A DNA stretch of 64,000 nt from NCBI GenBank assembly GCA_033439255.1, contig CM065891.1, positions 682,001 through 746,000 on the forward strand. Reading direction: 5' to 3'. The stretch comes from Hericium rajendrae. Taxonomy: Eukaryota > Basidiomycota > Agaricomycetes > Russulales > Hericiaceae. The notes under the pieces are model-generated. The model searched no databases. It was not told where the DNA came from and worked only from the letters and a program-made list of their open reading frames with translations. Every line of letters begins with the position of its first letter. Positions within the stretch are counted from its first letter, which is position 1. Below, piece by piece: positions 57,302 to 64,000 of this stretch. The position numbers were made by a program, and so were the translations under genes.

Positions 57302-58265
57302 GCTACTAAATTTATAACGATACTACTATTATAATAGCCCAAACCATGTAACGACAACAACTATTATATCCTAAGAGCGTCTATTAGCCTTTTAGGCTTT
57401 GTTAATAGGAATCCTTTAAAATATTAATAAAAGAATATTCGTACCTTTCGTAGGGTGCTTCTTTGAGCTATTTTTAGCTTCTTCTCCATCAGATTATGAT
57501 CCCGATCACTATTTTGTCACCAGCCATCCTGCAGGGTGCGCTTCGGGCGCTTAAATCTAATCTAACGATATTGCCATCAATCCGGGTCCTTATCGATGCC
57601 TTCCGCCCCGGCCATGCATCAATATCTAATCTAATCTTCGCGCATCGACCTGCAGGGTGCGCTTCGGGCGCTTAAATCTAATCTAATGATATTTCCATCA
57701 ATCCGGGACCTTATCAATGCCTTCCGGCCCGGCCATGCACCGGGAGCTTCTTGGCGCCTATACGGGCGCCCAGTCTCCCGCAAATCTAGGCCTTTACCCT
57801 GGCGCTCAAATCAATCGATCAATCTATGATGAGATACTGAATGCGAGCTTCCGCGCGCCTATACGGGCGCCCGGTCGCGTCGGGTTCAGCGCTCCTGCCC
57901 TTCCTTCCTTCTGATTGGTTCCGGACCCTTCCGATCATCGTCCGGGACGTCCCTTAGCCCCACTTTGTCCGCGGCAAGGACAAATCTACTTAGATAGCAT
58001 TATACTTTTAAATCAGCACTATATATTGTGGCTTCAATCAGTAGATAGTGTCATAATGACTGATAACTTCAATATACGAGGCACGATACAATAGCAGTGA
58101 TAATTTCAATATACGAGGCACGATAGAATAGCAGCGCGAGTCAAGAAAACGACAGTGTTAAGATTGTCTCAGTACTACTTTTATAAGTGAGTAGACTTTC
58201 GCCGACACTGTGTTGAACAGTGTCCGACTTTCCCACGCCACGCACTCTCGTGGCGCACTTCACGA
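57302..58265. other. Low-complexity region with two tandem duplications
   Basis: After the gypsy truncation point the sequence is AT-rich. Two imperfect 121 bp units start with CCTGCAGGGTGCGCTTCGGG at 57528 and 57649. GCGCCTATACGGGCGCC occurs twice (about 57755 and 57857). Two 37 bp units (58061-58097 and 58098-58134) contain TTCAATATACGAGGCACGAT. No gene is supported. Confidence 0.6.
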
Positions 58266-60596
58266 TTACACCTTTACCATCTGACGCGCGACCCACAGTA
58301 CATCTTCCAGTGCGTCGTTCACCTCCTCCATATCGCCTTCGTCCTCCACCTCCTTGAACCACCAATTGAGCGACATCAAGATCAACACGAACCCGTTTTT
58401 CCCGCTCTTCCTCAGCTTGTTCCAATCCTCGTTCGCATCTACATCAGGCCGGAGTGGCCAAACGGATCCTCGGGAAGCAGGCTGCAGGCTGCACCACCAG
58501 GCCAACCATGCGCGCGCATACTCCTCGACGTCCTTTATCACCGGGAACTTGTCCAGCCTGCGGGCATCCTTGAACCACTCAGGAATTTGAGATGGACGAC
58601 CGCTTCCGACCAACCTGCAACGAGTGGTCTGCAACGATGACGGTAAGCACCCCGCGTTTCTCATGTTCCTCACACAAACTCACTTTGTCGTCCAGGTACT
58701 CTAATTCTTTCTCCAACGACATCCATAAATCGACGAGCTCCTGCCAATCATCATCGTCGCTTACCGACCGCAAGTATTTCCCGACCTTCTGCATCCACTT
58801 TGGTGCCGCGCTGTCGAATGTTACCCTTTCCCCCTCCTCGCTTTCCTCGCCTCCCTCTGCTACCTGATCCACATCCATTGGTTCGTCCTCCTTCCCATCT
58901 GAGGTTCCTTCTTCCTGGATATCCATGCTGCAGAACCAGGAGTAAGTCACTCGCTATATCTTAACGGATGCCTGTACTCACATGACTTTTCCCTTAGTCC
59001 CTTTCCCCTTTTTCTGCCCCTTACGACGTTCTTTCGGACCAAATAACTCTGAAGCTTTAGGTATGTTAAGTGCTTTCAATTTCACCTGGATCTCTGCGAT
59101 GCGCGCGTCGCGCTCTAACTCGTACGCCGACTTGCGCGATTTCGTTGGCACGGGCTTCTTCTTCTTCTTTGCCTTCTTCGAGGGCGCCTCGTTTTCTGCG
59201 TCGACTTCTTTGTCCGCATCGGGTATGCGTATATCTTCGTCTCCCGGTGTGTTCTCAGGCCGTTCGTCTTCGGGCGGGGCCGAGCCAGGCTGCTCCTCTT
59301 CGGATTGGGGCGGAATCGGCCGTTCCTCAGCGCCTGCTCCAGCGGCGGTAGACTCCTCAGCGCCTCCTCCAGCTGTGGTAGACGTGCTCGCAGCTGGGGT
59401 AGTGGTCGACACCTCACCGCCTGCCGACGGCGCCGCCTGCTCTGTCCCAGTGTTGGCTCTGCCCGTCATCGGCCTGGAATCGCGCAGCCGACGTATGTCC
59501 GGAGCTAGAACGATATCGAAGGTAAGTATCTTTGATAGTGCGGAGATCTGATCAGTCATAACTCACGAAAGAGGCTAGTCGTGTACTGGAAAAACGGCCC
59601 TTCCACTCCTTCTTGGTAGTCTCTATACGCAGCGCCGAAGGTTCGCCCATCGGGGGCCTCAGAATGAATGCTGGGGACCCTATCAAGACCTCGCACACCA
59701 AGAGACAAGTTCAAGACTTACGAATAAGCTTCTATCTCTCCCTGTTTTGAAGGCATAGAAGCACCGAACAAGATGGTCACGGTGCCACCAGTCTGCGCCG
59801 CGAGATCGCGTACGAGACCCGAAGCTGTGCGCGGGAACGCGTCTATCGCCCTATAAATGCTGGTCAGCAGTTTTTCTGCTGGAGGTTCATGTCTACTTAC
59901 TCCTGATACTTCCTAGCCTGTGCCAAACGACGTGCTTCCTCCTGGTCGACCTCAGGAAGTTCCTCGATTGCCTCCATCGCCTCATAATTGTGGTCTCTTG
60001 CCTTTTCGACCTCTGCCTTCACCTCGTCCGACTCTTCGACCAACAACAGCTTCGCGCGCCCGGTGCACCACGGTACCTTGTGCATTATCTTGTCGCCCTC
60101 TTGAACAGTCGCCAAGTACTCCTCGTACATCGGCTCGATGATGGCTCTTAACTTCGAATCCCAATATAGGTGTTGGTAGGCTTGCGCAGAAGATCGCCTG
60201 CGCGTTGCGCCAAGTTTGATTGTTTTTCTTCTACCTGTCTGACCACTAACAGTTCGAGCCGAGTGGTTACCGAACCATTGCTTCAGACGCTGTGACGCGT
60301 CAATCGCGCATTCGTTAATATTAACGGCGCGTTAATTTTTGGAACATACTCACCTCTCGTATGGGTGGTGCGTCATCGACTGGAGGGACATCTCTCTCCG
60401 GGAAGTCGTTGAAAAAACGACCATAGGCCACTGGCCAGAAATGAGGGAGCTTGCCATTGGCTTGTGCATCCCGGTGCAACGGGACAAGCTCCCGAAGCAC
60501 CGTGACTTCCTTCTCGGTCGCCCATGATTTCTTGGAGTGATTGCGAGGATTTTTTTGGCCACGGCCAGTGCCCTTCGCCTTGCCTGAACGCGCCAT
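58266..60596 (-). CDS. Gene A' : free-standing relative of KDZ-borne gene A
   Basis: The ATG at 60596 opens MARSGKAKGTGRGQKN, a basic segment, then FWPVAYGRFFNDFPERD. The second exon (about 60300-59898) has KQWFGNHSART and HLYWDSKLRAIIEPMYEEYL, parallel to HWFRNN and FFSTKHYD of gene A. The third has TGGTVTILFGASMPSKQGEIEAY, matching the GPISARGGAIG domain. An acidic and Lys-rich linker (KKAKKKKKP) follows, then KWMQKVGKYLRSV with DDWQELV, and a C-terminal domain with YARAWLAWWCSLQPASR, DWNKL and NGFVLILMSLNWW ending at 58266. The order of domains is that of gene A. No stop codon is seen inside exons. The role is unknown, probably nuclear. Confidence 0.65.
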
Positions 60597-60906
60597 GGAT
60601 GAAAGGTGGGTTTTTCGTCGTTGAGAATTAAACTGGCCTGCTGCTGATTTGCTGGCTCCCCGTTGCGACCCGTGGGAGACGAGCCGCCAGAGACGAGGCG
60701 AATCCGATGTGATGCAGCCATCGTCTGGAAGGTTCCTCAATGAACCCACACGGTTCGTGCTAAAGCAGTAGGGACCCCGCCTCATTGAAGCCATGCGGTA
60801 CGTGTTTAAGCAATGGGGATCCCTTTTTTGTCTGACTGGCCTTCCCTTCTCAGATAAAGGACCAGCTGTCGAGCGATTGCCCTCCCATCTCTCTCCCTCC
60901 CCCACC
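60597..60906. promoter_or_regulatory. Divergent promoter between A' and B'
   Basis: The 310 bp spacer separates the two divergent starts, close to the 342 bp in E1 and E2. A 45 bp direct duplication is present (60735-60779 and 60780-60823), with CCTCA(A/T)TGAA and GCGGTACGTG blocks. No CACGTG palindrome or TATA block like those of the KDZ elements is seen. Confidence 0.5.
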
Positions 60907-62234
60907 ATGACCCAGCTGCCCTCCCGCACTCACTCTGCACAAGGCCCTTCCTCTCGTACTGCCGCGGCTGGCAATGCCGTCGGGGCTGGCTACGATCGGG
61001 AGGACGGTGCGCAGAGCATCCCGGCGCGGGCTGCGGGTGGTCGCCCCCCTCCTGCGACTGTAGAGACCGTCAGTAAGTGAACACTGCCACATGTCATGCG
61101 CGTAGCATCACTGATCCTCGGGGCATTTAGCGGACGATGACGACCTACCATCGGAGCTTTACGATACCGATGCCCTCCCTTACGACGTGGATGAGGTAGA
61201 TCCCATTCCTAGCAACTCGCCGGTCGACGACATCCCTCCCCTTCTCCCGCCGTCTCCCCCGCCTGCCCCGCCGCTCCAGCAGGAGCCTCCGTCCGAGGCT
61301 CCGGAGGTGCAGATTATGCCTGACCCGGTCACCGTGCCGGGGCAAGAAGCGGACTCGAGGTTCTACCTCGTTACTTACGGCAGACAGACCGGTGTGTTCC
61401 GGGGCTGGTAAGTGATGTCTTCCCAGCCAATGTCCAGGGCTTGACACCATGCAGGCATCGCTGCGCTCCCCTCGTCTCGGGCTTCTCCGGCGCGATCTTC
61501 CAGCGCTACCCCAGCTTAGACCTGGCCTTGCAAGCCTGGAACAACCATCTGCGCATGCGCGAGGAGGCCGAGCTCGCAGTTCAAGAAGCCGCCCGCGTCC
61601 GTGCTGATGAGGACGCGCGTCTGGCTCAGTTTATGCAAGGACTCAACATCGCCAATCCCCCGGTTGTCTCCGGTGGCACGCCTGCGACCGTGACGCCTGT
61701 CAACTCTCCGCCGCCCCGAGCCTCGCCCTTGCATACCCCCCGCCGGTCCACTAGGGCTGCTGACCCCGTCGTCCCTTCTGCCCCTCCCTCGGCACGTTCT
61801 TCCGCTGGGGGACGCGGCCATCGCAGCCGGGCTGCGACGCCTTCGTCGATGTCAACGATGTCCTCGGCCTCCTCCACCACAGGCCTTGAGCAGCGCGGTG
61901 CTCATTACACGACAGACGTCGGCGGCGTCGCCATTTCCATTGCCATTGCTGGTCCTCCTAGCTCCTCGCAGGTTCACAATGTCAGCTGGGTAAGTCCCGC
62001 TGTTTGCTCGCTAGAAGCACAACTGATTGTCGTACCCAGCCTGGAAGGAGCCGCAGAGACGACGATGCAAACCAGGCTGAGCCTCGGCGCTGGTACGCCG
62101 TTGCCAGAGGCCGCCGCCGTGGTCTCTTCCGGTCCTGGGACGAGGTCGCCCCCCTCGTGCTTGGGTACCCCAATGCCGACCACAAGTCCTTCCGTTCTCG
62201 CGCCCAGGCCGAGGACTGGCTCGCGCGCCATTAG
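60907..62234 (+). CDS. Gene B' : protein with two RNase H1 N-terminal (viroplasmin-like) domains
   Basis: Four exons are read with consistent phases: 60907-61072, 61131-61407, 61455-61989 and 62040-62234. The ATG lies in CACCATGACC. An acidic Pro-rich leader precedes domain 1, FYLVTYGRQTGVFRGW, continuing HRCAPLVSGFSGAIFQRYPS after the intron. A Ser/Pro/Ala-rich linker leads to domain 2, RRWYAVARGRRRGLFRSW, ending DHKSFRSRAQAEDWLARH. The intron after the first FxxW is at the same position and phase (TG then G of a Trp codon) as in gene B of E1 and E2, which supports common origin. No catalytic RNase H part is present. It may bind RNA:DNA hybrids or dsRNA. It is paired divergently with A'. Confidence 0.8.
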
Positions 62235-62896
62235 GGTTTCCGTCGATGACACTGGCTTCGGGGCGGGGCCAGTTCTTTTCTTGGTAATCGGACTATCGTT
62301 CATGGACTTCTTCCTGTTGTTGACGGACTTCTTCTTGTCATCACGGCCGCAATTGGCGCGCCGTCTACTTTACATATCCGTTGTTTGTGATTCCGGCCCG
62401 CATCTCGTGATCTCGTCGCTCGATCTGTTCCCATGTCCTCGTACTTGTTACCTCGTGTTTGCTCGAAAAACCCTTGCCCTGCTGCTTGCTACCTATGATG
62501 CATTGTAGTTATTGTTACCCAAGTACTGTTACTGAAATGAAAAACCGTGACCGCCCCTCTTAGTCTTGTGTGCCCGTGTAATATGATCAAGCTCAGTTGA
62601 ACTGGTTAACCTGTCAATGGACTGCTGCGCAGAACGTGACCTACGGCCCGGGCGGGACGTGACCTCGAAATTCCGTCCGCTCACTGCTATAGACTCTATA
62701 AGTCACATTAATTCCTGAAAATAATCATGAACATTCTTGAATGCTGCCCCAACCCGTCCATTAAATTTTGATAGCTGTTGACTATGAGATTGCTTTGGAA
62801 TGGTCTAAGTACGATGTAGGAGTCTTAATACGTCGACTTCAGCCACACGCGTCGGGCAACTGCCCTGAATGGCATGCCTTCCTGTATCCCCTTGCC
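62235..62896. other. Spacer downstream of B'
   Basis: I see no gene that I can support. The stretch covers the 3' flank of B' and the promoter of the next gene. A possible upstream exon around 62770-62820 (frame with ALEWSKY) is too weak to call. Confidence 0.35.
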
Positions 62897-63572
62897 ATGA
62901 CCTACTACGAAAAGTAAGCACCGTCTCCCATCCAAAACCGTGTCAATGACAGCTCTCGCAGTCACAGGGAGAGTAGAAAAGAGTATCAGCGGCGTTATCA
63001 AGCGCGGAATCACCGTCGTAAGGTGGGTAAAGCAGCTGAGGCCAGAGATGCTGCCCGCAGAGCTGCGCTCGTTGGCTTGCCTGGTGGCGATATTACAAGG
63101 TGAGCAACTTTATTTACTTCTAAGAGATCAACTCTAATTCTGACCATTGCAGTAACCTTATGATCTCGCATAGGGGAATCATCGATCCCGCCCGTACAGT
63201 TGATATGGCCGCCGCCGAAAGTGCCCACTGGGGACAAATAATTGAATGGCGTGAGGGGTTGAAGGATCAGCATTCTAACTGGAAGGACGAGCTCAAGATC
63301 CGCTTGGAAGAGCAGCAGCGCGCTCTCCTGCAGACCCGGAGCATGCTCATTGGTGACGCACAGGTGTTGCATGGTCTGCGTCGTCTAATTGCGGCCTACC
63401 ATCAGGAGATCGAGCTTTGTGATATGCCCGAGGTAGTCTATCGAACTTTGGCAGAAACCCGTGAGCTCATCTGGTGCGGCGCATGGTATGACTCAATTTA
63501 TATTCTGCGATGTTTGGCTAATATCTGCACAGTGTGCACCGGCCTTTATTCAGGCGCTCCTACGAATTCTAA
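62897..63572 (+). CDS. Small basic hypothetical protein, four exons
   Basis: A 17 nt first exon (MTYYE) joins 62953-63099, then 63153-63485 and a last exon ending at 63572. Introns have GTAAGC, GTGAGC and GTATGA donors and CAG acceptors, and the reading phase is consistent. The N-terminus is strongly basic and helical (SRSHRESRKEYQRRYQARN, HRRKVGKAAEARDAARRAA), resembling a DNA-binding basic region. The rest is helical (WREGLKDQHSNWKDELKIR). The full protein is about 190 residues. I do not recognise the family. It lies downstream of B' on the same strand. Confidence 0.55.
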
Positions 63573-63964
63573 GAGTCGCGCGTACGAATCCCCGAGATAA
63601 CGATCATGTTATCTATCTATCTTTTCTTAGTATTTCTTGCACGGCACCGCGCTTTGATACCTTACCCGTACCCATGCTCGCGCTATGCGGGGCACCACTC
63701 ATACAGCTTTGGAGTCTATAAATTAGGATGATCTCCATTCAACAATCATATTGAAAAGTAGCTTCTCGATTGAATACCAGTGAGGAGAAGTGAACACTGT
63801 CGTCGGAAACAGATACTTACAAGACTATGATTCGAGACCGTAACACATGAACACGTAAAGTAGCTTTGTCATCGTGATTTACGGTCACCTGCCCTTGGGC
63901 TGGCTTGAGCTATCAACAAACTTCCGTTTAAGCGCCGACTGCATCCAATCCTCTACTCCGCACC
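63573..63964. other. Spacer before the last gene
   Basis: No gene is supported. It likely holds the promoter of the gene starting at 63965. Confidence 0.35.
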
Positions 63965-64000
63965 ATGGCAGGCAAACGCAAGCGCGACAAAGGCGTACAA
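63965..64000 (+). CDS. Start of a gene running off the window
   Basis: ATG in the favourable context CACCATGG opens MAGKRKRDKGVQ, a basic N-terminus like that of the KDZ transposases of E1 (MTKAKKR) and E2 (MVKNKSKK). Only 12 codons are visible, so identity is a guess. Confidence 0.3.
   Translation, partial: MAGKRKRDKGVQ

Noticed and set aside
1-64000. CRISPR arrays, rRNA, bacterial operons or riboswitches
   Set aside because: Nothing of the kind was seen. Introns, TATA boxes and element types are those of a fungus.

Overview
The window comes from a basidiomycete fungus, most likely an agaricomycete. Genes are cut by many short (about 50 nt) spliceosomal introns. KDZ-type transposases with a cysteine cluster sit next to TET/JBP dioxygenases, and a Ty3/gypsy element is present in several copies. 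The region is repeat-rich and deeply nested, as expected of subtelomeric or pericentromeric heterochromatin. Family names come from motifs read by eye, not from a database search.

Positions 1-35062 are one nest. The outermost layer is a Ty3/gypsy element whose 5' end lies outside the window and whose 3' LTR is at 33550-35062. Into its 3' part went a KDZ DNA transposon, here called E1 (3373-32311, duplication TTCATAA). A second member of the same family, E2 (16734-30066, duplication GATTTCT), inserted in opposite orientation into E1's transposase gene. Once later insertions are subtracted, E1 and E2 are each about 13.4 kb and carry the same four genes in the same order: gene A (a large nuclear-looking protein ending in a Trp-rich domain), divergent gene B (three RNase H1 N-terminal/viroplasmin-like domains), a TET/JBP 2-oxoglutarate dioxygenase, and the CxC-KDZ transposase. 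Each terminus has about three copies of a palindromic motif close to ATTTAGCTAAAT. E1 gene A is further cut by a 2.1 kb TIR element (5989-8073).

Positions 35063-50908 have lower GC and hold host-like minus-strand genes (Cys-rich, WD40, membrane-anchored Pro-rich and several unnamed ones). They also hold a 487 bp solo LTR family (two copies, one disrupting a gene), a second CATCAGCAAAA-ended TIR element, and two diverged inverted copies (A at 42055-45082, B at 49411-50908) of an unusual element. Its ends read outward like a splice acceptor followed by ATG, and its core has TATA boxes and outward splice donors. Copy B is cut by a second gypsy element (50909-57301).

Positions 57302-64000 hold short tandem repeats and then another divergent A/B gene pair (58266-60596 minus, 60907-62234 plus) with the same domains and a matching intron position but no visible KDZ termini. 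A small basic-protein gene follows, and then the start of a gene that runs off the window. The main novelty candidate is this A/B module: a conserved divergent pair that travels with TET/JBP and KDZ genes and also occurs apart from them.
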